A stretch of DNA of 64,000 nucleotides from Aeromonas sp. FDAARGOS 1405 (GTDB taxonomy: Bacteria > Pseudomonadota > Gammaproteobacteria > Enterobacterales > Aeromonadaceae): contig NZ_CP077311.1 of assembly GCF_019048265.1 (NCBI RefSeq), forward strand, positions 1,032,501 through 1,096,500, read 5' to 3'. Positions 10,799 to 21,605 of this stretch are shown here, piece after piece. The number at the start of each line of letters is the position of its first letter. The first letter of the stretch is position 1. The notes beneath the pieces were generated by a model that saw nothing but the letters and a program-made list of their open reading frames with translations, was not told the DNA's origin and ran no database searches. The translations under genes and the position numbers were made by a program.

Positions 10799-11620
10799 TT
10801 ACTTGTTACGACGACGTACGATGTACTTGTCGGTACGCTTGTTCTTACGGGTCTTGAAGCCTTTAGCCTTCTGGCCCCATGGGGACACAGGCTGCATGCC
10901 CTTGTTACGACCCTCACCACCACCGTGCGGGTGGTCAACCGGGTTCATCGCCATACCGCGAACGGTCGGACGAATACCACGCCAGCGGTTTGCACCGGCT
11001 TTACCCAGTTGACGCAACATGTGCTCGGAGTTACCGACTTCACCGATGGTAGCGCGGCACTCGGCCAGAACTTTACGTACTTCGCCGGAACGCAGACGCA
11101 GAGTTACATAGTTACCTTCACGAGCCAGGATCTGGATGAAAGTACCAGCGGAACGAGCCAGCTGGGCACCTTTACCAGGCTTCATCTCTACAGCGTGAAC
11201 GGTAGAACCAACCGGGATGTTGCGCATCGGCAGGGCGTTACCTACCTTGATGGCTGCATCAGCACCAGAAGCGATCGCGTCACCAGCTTTCAGGCCTTTC
11301 GGAGCCAGGATGTAACGACGCTCACCGTCTGCATACAACACCAGAGCGATGTTAGCGGTACGGTTCGGATCGTATTCCAGACGCTCTACTTTAGCCGGAA
11401 TACCGTCTTTGTCGCGCTTGAAGTCGACGATACGGTAGTGCTGCTTGTGACCACCACCGATATGACGGGTAGTGATGCGACCGTTGTTGTTACGACCACC
11501 GGACTTGCTTTTGCTGTCCAGCAGAGCGGCGAAGGGCTTGCCCTTGTACAGCTCTTGATTGACGATCTTGACGACGTGGCGGCGGCCCGGAGAAGTAGGC
11601 TTGCACTTAACGATTGCCAT
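10799..11620 (-). CDS. rplB: 50S ribosomal protein L2
   Basis: 273 residues, with the RNA-binding OB and SH3-like domains and the conserved C-terminal [18 protein letters not shown] loop near the peptidyl transferase centre. Complete and in the usual place after rplW. Confidence 0.98.
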   Translation of the reverse strand: MAIVKCKPTSPGRRHVVKIVNQELYKGKPFAALLDSKSKSGGRNNNGRITTRHIGGGHKQHYRIVDFKRDKDGIPAKVERLEYDPNRTANIALVLYADGERRYILAPKGLKAGDAIASGADAAIKVGNALPMRNIPVGSTVHAVEMKPGKGAQLARSAGTFIQILAREGNYVTLRLRSGEVRKVLAECRATIGEVGNSEHMLRQLGKAGANRWRGIRPTVRGMAMNPVDHPHGGGEGRNKGMQPVSPWGQKAKGFKTRKNKRTDKYIVRRRNK

Positions 11621-11635
11621 TTTTGAGAACTCCTC

Positions 11636-11938
11636 TTACTCGGCTGCGCCCATGAAGTCGATGTCCTGACCAGCTTTCAGGGTCACATAGGCCTTTTTCC
11701 AATCGGAACGACGGCCTACGCGTGCACCTGCGCGCTTGGTCTTACCCTTCATGTTCAGGGTACGGACGGTCTCAACTTCGACCTCGAACAGTTTCGCAAC
11801 TGCAGCTTTGACTTCCGCCTTGGTGGCATCAACAGCAACTTTGAACACGATAGTGTTCTGCTTTTCTGCGACCATGGTGCTCTTTTCAGAGATGTGCGGA
11901 GCCTTCAGAACTTTCAGCAGACGCTCTTCACGGATCAT
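11636..11938 (-). CDS. rplW: 50S ribosomal protein L23
   Basis: 100 residues. Sits at the tunnel exit and is the main docking site of trigger factor and SRP. Its ATG overlaps the end of rplD by 4 bp (ATGA). Confidence 0.98.
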   Translation of the reverse strand: MIREERLLKVLKAPHISEKSTMVAEKQNTIVFKVAVDATKAEVKAAVAKLFEVEVETVRTLNMKGKTKRAGARVGRRSDWKKAYVTLKAGQDIDFMGAAE

Positions 11939-12540
11939 GCCAGCATCTCCTCGATTTGCTTAACTGCGTCAGCAGTCATCAGAACCTTGTCGAAAGCGAT
12001 CAGGCTGACCGGGTCGATACCGGCAACGTCACGCACGTCAACTTTGTACAGGTTGCGAGCAGCCAGGAACAGGTTCTCATCGACTTCAGCAGTCACGATC
12101 AGAACGTCAGTCAGTTCCATTTCTTTCAGCTTGGCGATCAGTTCTTTGGTCTTCGGAGCTTCGATGCCGAACTTCTCAACAACGATCAGGCGCTCTTGAC
12201 GTACCAGCTCGGACAGAATGCTACGGATAGCGCCGCGGTACATCTTCTTGTTTACTTTCTGGCTGTGATCTTGCGGCTTAGCAGCAAAAGTCACACCACC
12301 GGAACGCCAAATGGGCGAACGGATGGAGCCAGCACGGGCACGACCAGTACCCTTCTGACGCCACGGCTTTTTGCCGCCACCAGACACTTCAGAGCGAGTC
12401 AGCTGCGCACGAGTACCCTGACGGGCACCAGCGGCATAAGCAACGACAACCTGGTGAACCAGAGCTTCGTTGAATTCGCGCCCGAAGGTAGTCTCGGAAA
12501 CTTCAAGAGCGCTCTTGGCGTCTTTCATTACCAATTCCAT
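11935..12540 (-). CDS. rplD: 50S ribosomal protein L4
   Basis: 201 residues, starting [20 protein letters not shown]. The extended loop ([19 protein letters not shown]) reaches into the exit tunnel. In E. coli, L4 also represses its own operon through the S10 leader by attenuation and translational block. A matching leader is present upstream of rpsJ. Confidence 0.98.
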   Translation of the reverse strand: MELVMKDAKSALEVSETTFGREFNEALVHQVVVAYAAGARQGTRAQLTRSEVSGGGKKPWRQKGTGRARAGSIRSPIWRSGGVTFAAKPQDHSQKVNKKMYRGAIRSILSELVRQERLIVVEKFGIEAPKTKELIAKLKEMELTDVLIVTAEVDENLFLAARNLYKVDVRDVAGIDPVSLIAFDKVLMTADAVKQIEEMLA

Positions 12541-12557
12541 TACTATCTCCTCAGACG

Positions 12558-13190
12558 TTACGCTTTGACGGCAGGTTTAACGATCACGTTGCCGTTGGTT
12601 GCACCCGGTACTGCACCTTTGATGAGCAGCAGGTTGCGTTCAGCGTCAACACGAACCAGTTCCAGGTTCTGAGTCGTTACACGCTCAGCACCCATGTGAC
12701 CAGCCATCTTTTTGCCCTTGAATACACGACCCGGAGTCTGGTTCTGACCGATAGAACCCGGAACGCGGTGAGACAAGGAGTTACCGTGGGTCATATCCTG
12801 GGTGCGGAAGTTGTGGCGCTTAACAGTACCAGCAAAGCCCTTACCTTTGGATGTGCCGGTAACGTCTACCAGCTTAACGTCAGCGAGAAGATCTACTTTC
12901 AGCTCGCTACCAACAGTGAAAGTTTCACCGTTGTTCAGGCGGAATTCCCACAGACCGCGACCGGCTTCTACACCAGCTTTGGCGAAGTGGCCAGCTTCCG
13001 GCTTGGTTACACGGCTGGCTTTCTTGGCGCCAGTGGTAACCTGAATAGCGTTGTAGCCGTCGGTTTCTACAGATTTGACCTGAGTTACACGGTTAGCTTC
13101 AACTTCGATAACAGTCACCGGGATAGAAACGCCATCTTCAGTGAAGATGCGAGTCATACCCACTTTGCGACCTACAAGACCGATTGTCAT
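12558..13190 (-). CDS. rplC: 50S ribosomal protein L3
   Basis: 210 residues from the ATG at 13190 ([20 protein letters not shown]), preceded by GAGG at 9 bp; a TTG three codons upstream is open but unlikely. Assembly initiator protein near the peptidyl transferase centre. [19 protein letters not shown], the site of glutamine methylation by PrmB in relatives, is present. Confidence 0.97.
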   Translation of the reverse strand: MTIGLVGRKVGMTRIFTEDGVSIPVTVIEVEANRVTQVKSVETDGYNAIQVTTGAKKASRVTKPEAGHFAKAGVEAGRGLWEFRLNNGETFTVGSELKVDLLADVKLVDVTGTSKGKGFAGTVKRHNFRTQDMTHGNSLSHRVPGSIGQNQTPGRVFKGKKMAGHMGAERVTTQNLELVRVDAERNLLLIKGAVPGATNGNVIVKPAVKA

Positions 13191-13212
13191 TGTTATCAAC
13201 CTCTTTCCGTAA

Positions 13213-13700
<488 letters not shown>

Positions 13701-13705
13701 AGGGG

Positions 13706-13733
13706 ATTATACGGATTTTTCAAATTTGCGCAA
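13706..13733 (-). promoter_or_regulatory. S10-operon promoter
   Basis: On the minus strand a consensus -10 TATAAT (13706-13711) lies 16 bp from a -35 TTGCGC (13728-13733), about 180 bp upstream of rpsJ. The remaining 147 bp up to the divergent transporter gene (13734-13880) show no gene and only weak promoter-like elements. Confidence 0.8.
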
Positions 13734-13880
13734 GGGAGAGCGAACAGATTATGCGCAGTTTTATGTGACAGATGGATCTCGCCTGCGGCAACGCGCTCTG
13801 CTGCCAACACCCAGGTAACGACAATGTTACAAGCAGACTGGTAGACTGTGCGCTTGCCTCTGTCAGTGGAACGACATCCC

Positions 13881-14795
13881 ATGCTCAAAGATCAAAAGAA
13901 AGCCTATCAGTATGGCCTCTGCGCCGTTGCCCTCTGGTCGACGGTCGCCACAGCCTTCAAGATCTCCCTCGCCTATTTCGAACCTGTGCAACTGTTGCTT
14001 GTGGCCGCCTTCACCTCGACTCTCACGCTGACAGCCGTCGTCGCCAAACAGGGCAAGCTGCCGCTGCTGGGGAGCTACATCAAGGCCCGCCCTTTCTACT
14101 ACCTGACTCTGGGTGTGCTGAACCCCTTTCTCTATTACTTGTTGCTGTTCAAGGCGTATGACCTGCTGCCTGCCCAGCAGGCACAGACCCTCAACTACAC
14201 TTGGGCTATCACTCTCAGTCTGCTTGCCGTCCCCTTTCTCGGCCAGAAGCTGCGTCGGCGCGATGGCGTAGCCATCGTGTTGGGATATTTTGGCGCACTG
14301 GTGATCGCTACCAGAGGGGATGTATTCGGCCTGCAGTTCGACAGCCCCCTCGGCGTGACGCTGGCACTGGTCTCGACCCTCATCTGGGCCAGCTACTGGA
14401 TCCTCAACACCCGCAATCAGGGGGATCCCATCGTCAGCCTGTTGCTCGGCTTTATGATCAGCCTGCCCTTTATCGTCGTTGCGACCTGGTTGCTCTCCGA
14501 TTTTGCCATGACCGCCTGGCAGGGATGGGCTGGAGCCATTTATGTGGGACTGTTCGAGATGGGTTTCGGTTTCGTGCTCTGGCTGATGGCCCTGCGCCAC
14601 GCTACCAACACAGCCCCCATCAGCAACCTCATCTTCATCTCGCCGTTTGCCTCGCTGGTGCTGCTCAACCTGTTGATCGGCGAAGCTATCCATCCGGCCA
14701 CCCCCATCGGGTTGGCGCTCATCGTTGCCGCCCTGCTGATCCAGCAGCTCAAGTACGGCAAACGCTATCGTGCATCAGCCGATACAAAGAGCTGA
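13881..14795 (+). CDS. DMT-superfamily (EamA) transporter
   Basis: 304 residues from the ATG at 13881 (MLKDQKKAYQYGLCAVALWS); a GTG 11 codons upstream is also open. Ten predicted transmembrane segments in two EamA repeats (about 10-140 and 150-290), inner membrane. The family contains exporters and importers of amino acids and metabolites; the substrate cannot be told. Monocistronic, convergent with envZ across a shared terminator. Confidence 0.85.
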   Translation: MLKDQKKAYQYGLCAVALWSTVATAFKISLAYFEPVQLLLVAAFTSTLTLTAVVAKQGKLPLLGSYIKARPFYYLTLGVLNPFLYYLLLFKAYDLLPAQQAQTLNYTWAITLSLLAVPFLGQKLRRRDGVAIVLGYFGALVIATRGDVFGLQFDSPLGVTLALVSTLIWASYWILNTRNQGDPIVSLLLGFMISLPFIVVATWLLSDFAMTAWQGWAGAIYVGLFEMGFGFVLWLMALRHATNTAPISNLIFISPFASLVLLNLLIGEAIHPATPIGLALIVAALLIQQLKYGKRYRASADTKS

Positions 14796-14801
14796 CCATG
14801 C

Positions 14802-14831
14802 AGAAGGGCGTATCCACGGATACGCCCTTCT
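14802..14831. terminator. Bidirectional hairpin between the EamA gene and envZ
   Basis: A perfect 14-bp inverted repeat (AGAAGGGCGTATCC and its complement) separated by 2 bp, between two convergent stop codons. The U-tract is weak on both strands, so it may act partly through the stem. Confidence 0.65.
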
Positions 14832-14832
14832 C

Positions 14833-16143
14833 TCAATCCATCCACTCCTGTGGCTGATGTTTTGGCAGCCGCATCTCGACCAGCAAGCCGCCGAGCTCCG
14901 AGCTCCCCAACCGGATAGTACCGTGGTGCTGGGCGACAATTTTGGCCACAATTGCCAACCCCAAGCCACTGCCACCGACAGTGCGGGCGATATTCCCCTG
15001 AGTAAATGGTTTCAGTACCCGGGAATAGTCCTGCTCGGGGATGCCGGGGCCATCATCGGAGAGGCGCAGACGCACCCAGTGCCCATCGTCCTTCAATTCG
15101 GCATGCAACCTGCTCGCCCCATAGCGTAGCGAGTTGCTTGAGAGGTTGTTCAGCACCCGCCGGATGCTGACCGGATTGCAAGCCACCCGCACAGCCTCTT
15201 GTGGCAGCGCCAGATCGACGTCCAGCCCCTGCTCCGAATAGATCAACAGGGTATCGTGCACCAGCTGGGTCAGATCGACAGGTACCGGAGCCTGCCCCTC
15301 ATCCGGGCGGATGTAATCGATGAACTGATCGATGATGGCATTGGACTCATCAATATCTGAGTTGATGCTCTCCTTGAGATATTCGTCACCGGAGGACATC
15401 ATCTCGGTAGCCAGCCGGATACGGGTCAGCGGGGTTCGCAGGTCATGGGAAACCCCCGCCATCATCAGGTTACGCTCTTCGATCAGGCTCTTGATGGAGT
15501 GGGACATATGGTTGAAGGTGCGGGTCAGACGGCGTACCTCCCGTGACCCCAGCTCTCCCAGCGCCTCGGGGAAATGTCCCTTGGCCACGGCAACCGCGCC
15601 AGCCTCGAGATCCTCGAGCGGACGAACCAACTGGCGTGCAAAGCGCCAGGCCGCAAACAGGGTGATCACCAGCAGCACGCTCAGATAGATGATGAGGGGT
15701 TCGATATCGTCATCTTCAATCTCGGTCAGCGGGATCCGCACCCAGATTTTGCTGGCCTGTGGCGGCTGGATCCAGATGATGTAGTGATCCTGGATCTCGA
15801 CCCGCACCTTGGCCGGGCCACCCAGTTCGCGGCTTATGTTCTCCTCCAGATAGGGGTACGGCTTGGCATCGTTGAAGCCATGCTGCACCGCCTCGCTCTG
15901 GGTATAGATGTCGGTACCGGTCGTCACATAGACCAGCGCCTCGGCATCTTCACTCAACGCCAGCTGCTCGGTATTGACCGGAAAGATCAGCTTGACCTGA
16001 TTGGCCAGCAGGTGACTGATCTGTTTGACGGTGGGTGCCAGCAGATAGTTGTAGAAGGTGACATAGGAGACCGCTTGATAGACCACCAGAACGGCGGCCA
16101 GGAACCAGAGCATGCGCGAGAACATGCTGCCGACCTTTTTCAT
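14833..16143 (-). CDS. envZ: Osmolarity sensor histidine kinase EnvZ
   Basis: 436 residues. Transmembrane helix about 11-30, periplasmic domain to about 150, second helix about 151-168, HAMP, then the H-box [14 protein letters not shown] with the phospho-acceptor His233. The ATPase domain carries [10 protein letters not shown] (N box), SDDGPGIP (G1) and GSGLGLAIV (G2). Phosphorylates and dephosphorylates OmpR. Its start overlaps the ompR stop by 4 bp. Confidence 0.97.
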   Translation of the reverse strand: MKKVGSMFSRMLWFLAAVLVVYQAVSYVTFYNYLLAPTVKQISHLLANQVKLIFPVNTEQLALSEDAEALVYVTTGTDIYTQSEAVQHGFNDAKPYPYLEENISRELGGPAKVRVEIQDHYIIWIQPPQASKIWVRIPLTEIEDDDIEPLIIYLSVLLVITLFAAWRFARQLVRPLEDLEAGAVAVAKGHFPEALGELGSREVRRLTRTFNHMSHSIKSLIEERNLMMAGVSHDLRTPLTRIRLATEMMSSGDEYLKESINSDIDESNAIIDQFIDYIRPDEGQAPVPVDLTQLVHDTLLIYSEQGLDVDLALPQEAVRVACNPVSIRRVLNNLSSNSLRYGASRLHAELKDDGHWVRLRLSDDGPGIPEQDYSRVLKPFTQGNIARTVGGSGLGLAIVAKIVAQHHGTIRLGSSELGGLLVEMRLPKHQPQEWMD

Positions 16144-16862
16144 GCACCGTCACCATCTGGTACAAACACATACCCCAGACCCCAGACGGTCTGTAGATAG
16201 CGGGGCTGGGCCGGATCCTGCTCCAGCAGGCGGCGCAAGCGGGAAACCTGAACATCGATGCTGCGCTCGGTGGCGGTGTATTCGCGGCCACGGGCCAGAT
16301 TCATCAGCTTGTCGCGGGAGAGCGGTTCACGCGGATGGCTGACCAGCACCTTGAGCACCGCAAACTCACCGCTGGTGAGCGCCATAGGCTCGCCATCCCG
16401 GCTCAGCTCGCGGGTCGCGAGATTGAGCTGGAAGGCCCCGAAGTTGACCACCTTCTCTGCAGCCGAGGGGGCCCCGGGCAACTCGACGGTATGACGGCGC
16501 AGCACGGCACGGATCCGCGCTAGCAGTTCGCGGGGGTTGAACGGCTTGGGCAGATAGTCATCGGCCCCCATCTCGAGCCCGACGATGCGATCCACTTCAT
16601 CCCCCTTGGCGGTGAGCATCAGCACCGGGATCTGGTTACCCGCTTCCCGCAGACGGCGGCAGATGGAGAGCCCATCCTCCCCCGGCAACATCAGGTCGAG
16701 CACCATCAGGCTGAAGTTTTCACGAGTCAGCAAGCGATCGGCCTGCTCGCCATTGGCCACGCCGCGCACCACGAATCCCTGCTCGGTGAGATAGCGTTCC
16801 AACAGGGAACGTAATTTCAGGTCATCGTCCACGACCAGGACCTTGTATTGCTGCTGACTCAT
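16140..16862 (-). CDS. ompR: Osmoregulatory response regulator OmpR
   Basis: 240 residues. Receiver domain with acidic DDD at 12-14, phospho-acceptor Asp56 ([12 protein letters not shown]) and a conserved Lys in LPKPF. C-terminal winged helix (about 135-235) ending [20 protein letters not shown] and [13 protein letters not shown]. In relatives it controls porin genes. Operon with envZ, divergent from greB as in E. coli. Confidence 0.97.
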   Translation of the reverse strand: MSQQQYKVLVVDDDLKLRSLLERYLTEQGFVVRGVANGEQADRLLTRENFSLMVLDLMLPGEDGLSICRRLREAGNQIPVLMLTAKGDEVDRIVGLEMGADDYLPKPFNPRELLARIRAVLRRHTVELPGAPSAAEKVVNFGAFQLNLATRELSRDGEPMALTSGEFAVLKVLVSHPREPLSRDKLMNLARGREYTATERSIDVQVSRLRRLLEQDPAQPRYLQTVWGLGYVFVPDGDGA

Positions 16863-16894
16863 TGCTTTGCCTCTTCATTCTTTAGCTGCCCCCA

Positions 16895-16922
16895 ATACTA
16901 GGGGGGGATATAGCGGGAGCAA
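16895..16922 (-). promoter_or_regulatory. Possible ompR-envZ promoter
   Basis: On the minus strand TTGCTC (16917-16922) and TAGTAT (16895-16900) are 16 bp apart, about 35 bp upstream of the ompR start. The rest of the 249-bp ompR/greB interval shows no gene. Confidence 0.4.
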
Positions 16923-17111
16923 AGCACAAATATGTTACCGGTTATTACCCGTCCCGAGAGCGTGACGGCCATCAAGTCACTGCGCTGGCCAGCGACTCCC
17001 TGAATGGCGCCAGCCGAGCCATCACGATTTCCCTCGACAGCAAGAGGACAAAAGCTAATATTCCCGAGCAGTTAGCGATGAATACCCCTCTTTGACCAGG
17101 TCCGCATCACC

Positions 17112-17585
17112 ATGAAGACAAAGCTGATCACCCGCGAAGGCTACAACAAGCTGAAAGAAGAGCTCGATTTCCTCTGGCGCCAGGAGCGCCCCGAGGTAAC
17201 CAGAAAGGTGGCATGGGCCGCCAGCCTGGGGGATCGCAGCGAAAATGCCGACTACCAGTACAACAAGAAGCGGCTGCGGGAGATCGACCGGCGGGTGCGC
17301 TACCTGCGCAAATGCCTCGAAGAGCTGGGGATCGTCGACTATGCCCCCGCGCAGGAGGGCAAGGTCTTCTTCGGCGCCTGGGTCGAGGTGGAAAACGATG
17401 AGGGCGAGACCAAGCGCTTTCGCATCGTCGGCTATGACGAGATCTTCGAGCGCAAGGATTACATCTCCATCGACTCCCCCATGGCCCGCGCCCTGCTCAA
17501 GAAAGAGGTCGGTGATGAGGCCATCGTCCGTACGCCAGTTGGTGACGTCTGCTGGTATATCAACGAGATCAGCTACCCCAAATAG
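17112..17585 (+). CDS. greB: Transcription elongation factor GreB
   Basis: 157 residues. N-terminal coiled coil (about 1-75) that enters the RNA polymerase secondary channel, with acidic LDFLWRQERPEVTRKVAWAA; C-terminal FKBP-like domain (SPMARALLKKEVGDEAIV). Stimulates RNA cleavage in backtracked complexes. Divergent from ompR and upstream of tex, the enterobacterial arrangement. Confidence 0.96.
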   Translation: MKTKLITREGYNKLKEELDFLWRQERPEVTRKVAWAASLGDRSENADYQYNKKRLREIDRRVRYLRKCLEELGIVDYAPAQEGKVFFGAWVEVENDEGETKRFRIVGYDEIFERKDYISIDSPMARALLKKEVGDEAIVRTPVGDVCWYINEISYPK

Positions 17586-17787
17586 CCGGACTGCTGGCGC
17601 GCTGCTTGCCACAGCCACATCCTGAGTCACAGGTGCAACGGCAAGATAGGCGCCCTCCCCTGCGACTTTATCAGTCTGACGGGTGCAGACCCCGGCGCAG
17701 GGTGGCATCCCGCAACACGACCCCATATAGTGCTCACACTTGGCGCCTGATGGCGCGGACTCGACCACAGAGGCCCTCAACAACATC

Positions 17788-20097
17788 ATGATGCAAACCA
17801 TAGAGAGACAGATTGCCGGTGAGCTCCATGCTCGCCCCGAGCAGGTGCAGGCCGCAGTGCGCCTGCTGGATGAAGGCTCGACCGTGCCCTTTATCGCCCG
17901 TTACCGTAAAGAGGTGACCGGCGGTCTGGACGACAGCCAACTACGTACCCTGGAGAGCCGCCTCGGCTATCTGCGTGAACTGGAAGATCGCCGTCAGGTG
18001 ATCATTCGCTCCATCGAAGAGCAGGGCAAACTGACCCCCGAGCTGATGCGCGAATTGAATGGCGCCGACAGCAAGACCCGGCTGGAAGATCTCTACCTCC
18101 CCTACAAGCCCAAGCGCCGCACCAAGGGGCAGATGGCGATCGAAGCCGGGTTGGAGCCGCTTGCCAACCTGCTGCTCAGCGACCCGATGCAGGATCCCGA
18201 GCAAGCTGCAGCCACCTTCCTCAATCCCGAACAGGGCATTGCCGACAGCAAAGCGGCCCTCGACGGCGCCCGCTATATCCTGATGGAGCGCTTCGCCGAG
18301 CAGGCCGACCTGCTGGAGAAGCTGCGGGACTACCTGTGGCAGAATGCCACCCTGCGCGCCCGCGTGGTGGCAGGCAAGGAGCAGGAAGGGGCAAAGTTCA
18401 AGGATTACTTCGAACACGACGAACCACTGCACAAGGCCCCCTCCCACCGGGTGCTGGCCATGTTGCGCGGCCGCAATGAGGGGCTCCTCAATCTGGCGCT
18501 GGTCACCGGTGAAGACGAGAGTGCCAGCCCCTGCGAAGGGATCATTGCCCACCACCTCAAGCTCAATCTGCAGAACCGCCCGGCCGACAAATGGCTGCAG
18601 GGGGTAGTGAGCTGGACCTGGAAGATCAAGCTCTCCCTGCAGATGGAAACCGAACTGATCGGCCGCATCCGCGAATCGGCAGAGGAGGAGGCAATCAAGG
18701 TGTTCGCCATGAACCTCAAGGATCTGCTGATGGCGGCCCCGGCGGGCATGCGCTGCACCATGGGGCTGGATCCGGGCATCCGCACCGGGGTCAAGGTTGC
18801 CGTGGTGGATGCCACCGGCAAGCTGGTCGATCACGCCACCATCTATCCGTTCGAACCGAAACGCCAGATTGATCAGAGCCTCAAGACCCTGAGCGAGCTG
18901 TGCCAGAAACACAAGGTCGAGCTCATCAGCATCGGCAACGGTACCGCCTCGCGGGAGACCGACCGGCTGGTGAGCGACCTGTTCGAGCGCTACCCCGCCG
19001 CCAAGGCGCAGAAGATAGTGGTGAGCGAAGCAGGAGCCTCGGTCTACTCCGCCTCCGAACTCGCCTCTCAGGAGTTCCCGGATCTCGACGTCTCGATCCG
19101 TGGCGCCGTCTCCATCGCCCGCCGCCTGCAAGACCCGTTGGCCGAACTGGTCAAGATCGATCCCAAGAGTATCGGGGTCGGCCAGTATCAGCACGACGTC
19201 GGCCAGAGCCAGCTGGCCCGTCGGCTGGATGCCGTGGTTGAGGATTGCGTGAACGCGGTCGGGGTCGATGTGAACACCGCCTCGGTCGCCCTGCTCAACC
19301 GGGTTTCCGGCCTCTCCCAGACGCTGGCCCAGAACATCGTCGCCTATCGGGATGAGCACGGCGCTTTCAAGAGCCGTCAGCAGTTGCTGAAAGTGAGCCG
19401 ACTCGGCCCCAAAGCCTTCGAACAGTGCGCCGGCTTCCTGCGCATTCGCGGCGGCAGCAATCCCCTCGACAGCTCGGCGGTGCACCCCGAGTCCTATCCG
19501 GTGGTGGAGCGGATCCTCGCCAAGCTGGAGCAGACAGTGGAGAGCCTGCTCGGCAACAGCAGCCTGCTGCGCAGCCTGAAACCGGCCGATTACACCGATG
19601 AGCAATTCGGTGTGCCCACCGTCACCGACATCATCGGCGAGCTGGACAAGCCGGGCCGCGACCCGCGCCCCGAGTTCATAACCGCGACCTTCAAGGAAGG
19701 GGTGGAGCAGATCAGCGACCTGGTGCCAGAGATGGTACTGGAAGGGGTGGTCACCAACGTCACCAACTTCGGCGCCTTCGTCGATATCGGTGTTCATCAG
19801 GACGGTCTGGTGCACATTTCCTCCCTGACCGACCGTTTCGTCAAGGATCCCCGTGAGGTGGTCAAGGCGGGCGACATTGTGCGGGTCAAGGTGCTGGAAG
19901 TGGACGCCCCGCGCAAGCGGATCAGTCTGACCATGCGCCTCGACGCAAAGGCAGGGCAACCCGCCCGCAAGCCGGCTGAAGCGCGCAACAGCAGTGCTGG
20001 CAACACCAAACCAAGAAATGAGCCGCGCCAAAGCCCCCCTATGGGTGGTGCCATGGGCAACGCCTTCGCGGCAGCGCTCTCCAAAGCGAAAAAGTAA
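17788..20097 (+). CDS. tex: Transcription accessory protein Tex (YhgF)
   Basis: 769 residues from the ATG at 17788 ([20 protein letters not shown]), matching E. coli YhgF; an upstream frame extension to 17740 is unlikely. Order: helical N-terminal domain, YqgF/RNase H-like domain ([20 protein letters not shown]), helix-hairpin-helix repeats ([20 protein letters not shown]) and a C-terminal S1 RNA-binding domain (about 645-715), then a low-complexity tail. Nucleic-acid-binding factor linked to transcription-coupled processes. Confidence 0.96.
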   Translation: MMQTIERQIAGELHARPEQVQAAVRLLDEGSTVPFIARYRKEVTGGLDDSQLRTLESRLGYLRELEDRRQVIIRSIEEQGKLTPELMRELNGADSKTRLEDLYLPYKPKRRTKGQMAIEAGLEPLANLLLSDPMQDPEQAAATFLNPEQGIADSKAALDGARYILMERFAEQADLLEKLRDYLWQNATLRARVVAGKEQEGAKFKDYFEHDEPLHKAPSHRVLAMLRGRNEGLLNLALVTGEDESASPCEGIIAHHLKLNLQNRPADKWLQGVVSWTWKIKLSLQMETELIGRIRESAEEEAIKVFAMNLKDLLMAAPAGMRCTMGLDPGIRTGVKVAVVDATGKLVDHATIYPFEPKRQIDQSLKTLSELCQKHKVELISIGNGTASRETDRLVSDLFERYPAAKAQKIVVSEAGASVYSASELASQEFPDLDVSIRGAVSIARRLQDPLAELVKIDPKSIGVGQYQHDVGQSQLARRLDAVVEDCVNAVGVDVNTASVALLNRVSGLSQTLAQNIVAYRDEHGAFKSRQQLLKVSRLGPKAFEQCAGFLRIRGGSNPLDSSAVHPESYPVVERILAKLEQTVESLLGNSSLLRSLKPADYTDEQFGVPTVTDIIGELDKPGRDPRPEFITATFKEGVEQISDLVPEMVLEGVVTNVTNFGAFVDIGVHQDGLVHISSLTDRFVKDPREVVKAGDIVRVKVLEVDAPRKRISLTMRLDAKAGQPARKPAEARNSSAGNTKPRNEPRQSPPMGGAMGNAFAAALSKAKK

Positions 20098-20126
20098 CGA
20101 CACCTTCCGGAACGCCTCTGAATGCC

Positions 20127-20150
20127 AAAAGCCCCGCAAGGGGCTTTTTT
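20127..20150. terminator. Terminator after tex (bidirectional)
   Basis: AAAAGCCCC, a GCAA loop, then GGGGCTTTTTT. A short stem flanked by A- and T-runs, so it can also serve the convergent gene that ends at 20168. Confidence 0.85.
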
Positions 20151-20167
20151 ACACGCGAAGCTCAGGA

Positions 20168-20446
20168 TCACTGCGTCAGGGCAGCAAGAATACTTTCGGG
20201 CTCTCCATGCTGGGCCAGCACCTCCCGCAGTCGGTTGAATGCCTTGCAGGCCTCTTGCGGATACTTGCCATAAGAGACGACGCCGGTGTGGCTCCAGCCT
20301 GCCGCCAGCATCACTTTCTTCTTGAAACTGGTTCCTTCAGTTCCCCCTCCTCCGAGCTGCATCAGAAACTGCTCCATCTGCAGGTGGGGGGGCGGTACAC
20401 GGGAGAAGGTGGTGAAATCTTCCGCTTTGACTTCATCGAAATGCAT
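20168..20446 (-). CDS. Hypothetical protein, 92 residues
   Basis: Starts MHFDEVKAEDFTTFSRVPPP and ends PESILAALTQ. No signal peptide or membrane helix, and no motif that I recognise. It is followed by the tex terminator. It is separate from the next minus-strand gene upstream by 85 bp and has normal base composition, so it is probably a real small cytoplasmic protein of the genus. Confidence 0.7.
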   Translation of the reverse strand: MHFDEVKAEDFTTFSRVPPPHLQMEQFLMQLGGGGTEGTSFKKKVMLAAGWSHTGVVSYGKYPQEACKAFNRLREVLAQHGEPESILAALTQ

Positions 20447-20531
20447 GACAGCTCCTGTGAAATTGGAATGGGCCTGATCTTCAGGTTAGTTGCAAAACAG
20501 GGAAAGGAGCTGAAAGTTTGGCGAGGGTGAT

Positions 20532-21299
20532 TCAGATATGCAGACTGAGGGACTGGGTCGAGGCCGGGCTGACAGCCTGTTGATAGCGGCCCGCGATGAC
20601 GCTGTTGCGCTTGTCCATATAGGCGCTCAGAACACCGCCCGATTTCGCGCTCTGCTCGGCCATCAGCTCTTTGCGTGCCTTGGCTTCACTGGCGGCGGCG
20701 CTGCGCGCGACGGCCAGATCCTGCGCGGAAGGCTCGGCAGGCGCCAGCGCCGCAGTGCGGATCTGCTGCATCTTGGCGATGGTAGCCGCAGGGTCACCGG
20801 GTACGACACTGGTATCGATCTGGACTTCGCCACCCGTTGCATAACGCTTGCCATCCGGCCCTTGCGTAAACTGATAGGTGGGCGAGCTGGCGTACTCTCC
20901 ACCCGCAGACTGGTGAGCCTGCTCGTGAGTACGCACCTCCTTGTCACGCTCGACAAGATCCTGAACCTGCTGCTCTTGCCGCTGTTGCTGCTCCTGCTGT
21001 TTGGGATCTTGCTGCTTGCGCTGCCCATCCTCACCGGTTGCCTCAACAAAACGATTGTCTGGCAGTGTCGTCGGCGCTAATTGCCCGGTTTCACGGCTGT
21101 TCTGGGAGCTCTGATTGCTGGAGGCCTGACCGGCTTTGGATTTCTCTTTCTGGGAGCCGACTTCAGATTCGGCAACGGAAGCTTGGCCCGCTCGGGCCTG
21201 AGGGATCAGTTCTGCCCGGCGATTATCCGTCCTCGCCGCTTCCACCTGAGGTTGCAGCTGTGTCGGAATAAGGGGGGGCAGACTGACATTGATGTTCAT
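20532..21299 (-). CDS. Putative metalloprotease, SprA-related (CJM1_0395-like) family
   Basis: 255 residues. The N-terminal ~115 residues are low-complexity, rich in Gln, Ser and charged residues. Then VRTHEQAHQSAGGEYASSPT gives an HExxH-type motif (His125, Glu126, His129), followed by a conserved TYQFTQGPDGKRYATGGEVQ and an alanine-rich helical C-terminus. The family is predicted, not proven, to be a metallopeptidase. No signal peptide. It starts 1 bp beyond the stop of the 77-residue gene, so the two form an operon. Confidence 0.8.
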   Translation of the reverse strand: MNINVSLPPLIPTQLQPQVEAARTDNRRAELIPQARAGQASVAESEVGSQKEKSKAGQASSNQSSQNSRETGQLAPTTLPDNRFVEATGEDGQRKQQDPKQQEQQQRQEQQVQDLVERDKEVRTHEQAHQSAGGEYASSPTYQFTQGPDGKRYATGGEVQIDTSVVPGDPAATIAKMQQIRTAALAPAEPSAQDLAVARSAAASEAKARKELMAEQSAKSGGVLSAYMDKRNSVIAGRYQQAVSPASTQSLSLHI

Positions 21300-21300
21300 C

Positions 21301-21534
21301 TCACACCCGGATGTCGATCAGGGTTCCCATCATATCGCTGGCGGTCTGCACTACCTTGGCGGAAGCGCCAGCCTGCAGCTCGGCCACCTTGAGATTGACG
21401 AGCTCATCGGTCACTTGCACCTGATCCCCGCTGGGGGTGTTGAGACGGGCGATCTGATTGGATGCCTTGTCGGCAATCTGCTCGGCTCGCTGAAATCCCT
21501 GTACCCCGCTGTTGAAAGCAGAATCAATACGCAT
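21301..21534 (-). CDS. Small flagellar-axial-tail-like protein, 77 residues
   Basis: Starts MRIDSAFNSGVQGFQRAEQI. The C-terminal half, DELVNLKVAELQAGASAKVV followed by QTASDMMGTLIDIRV, resembles the C-terminal coiled-coil of flagellar rod and hook proteins (FlgC, FlgE type), where that helix mediates axial assembly. No flagellar genes are nearby. First gene of a two-gene unit with the putative metalloprotease. The likeness is by eye. Confidence 0.65.
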   Translation of the reverse strand: MRIDSAFNSGVQGFQRAEQIADKASNQIARLNTPSGDQVQVTDELVNLKVAELQAGASAKVVQTASDMMGTLIDIRV

Positions 21535-21605
21535 GATGTTACTCCTCTGGTCACAGCTTAATTATCCGCCAGACCAGAGGATTAATGAAGCTTGTTGGCT
21601 ATTTT

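Noticed and set aside
17744-17757. GGCGCC-TGAT-GGCGC hairpin between greB and tex as a terminator
   Set aside because: Very short stem without a T-run, close to the tex start; probably chance in GC-rich DNA.
17941-20139. 732-codon open frame on the minus strand opposite tex
   Set aside because: Shadow of a GC-rich gene; composition is His/Gln/Gly-rich with no domain, and tex on the other strand is clearly real.
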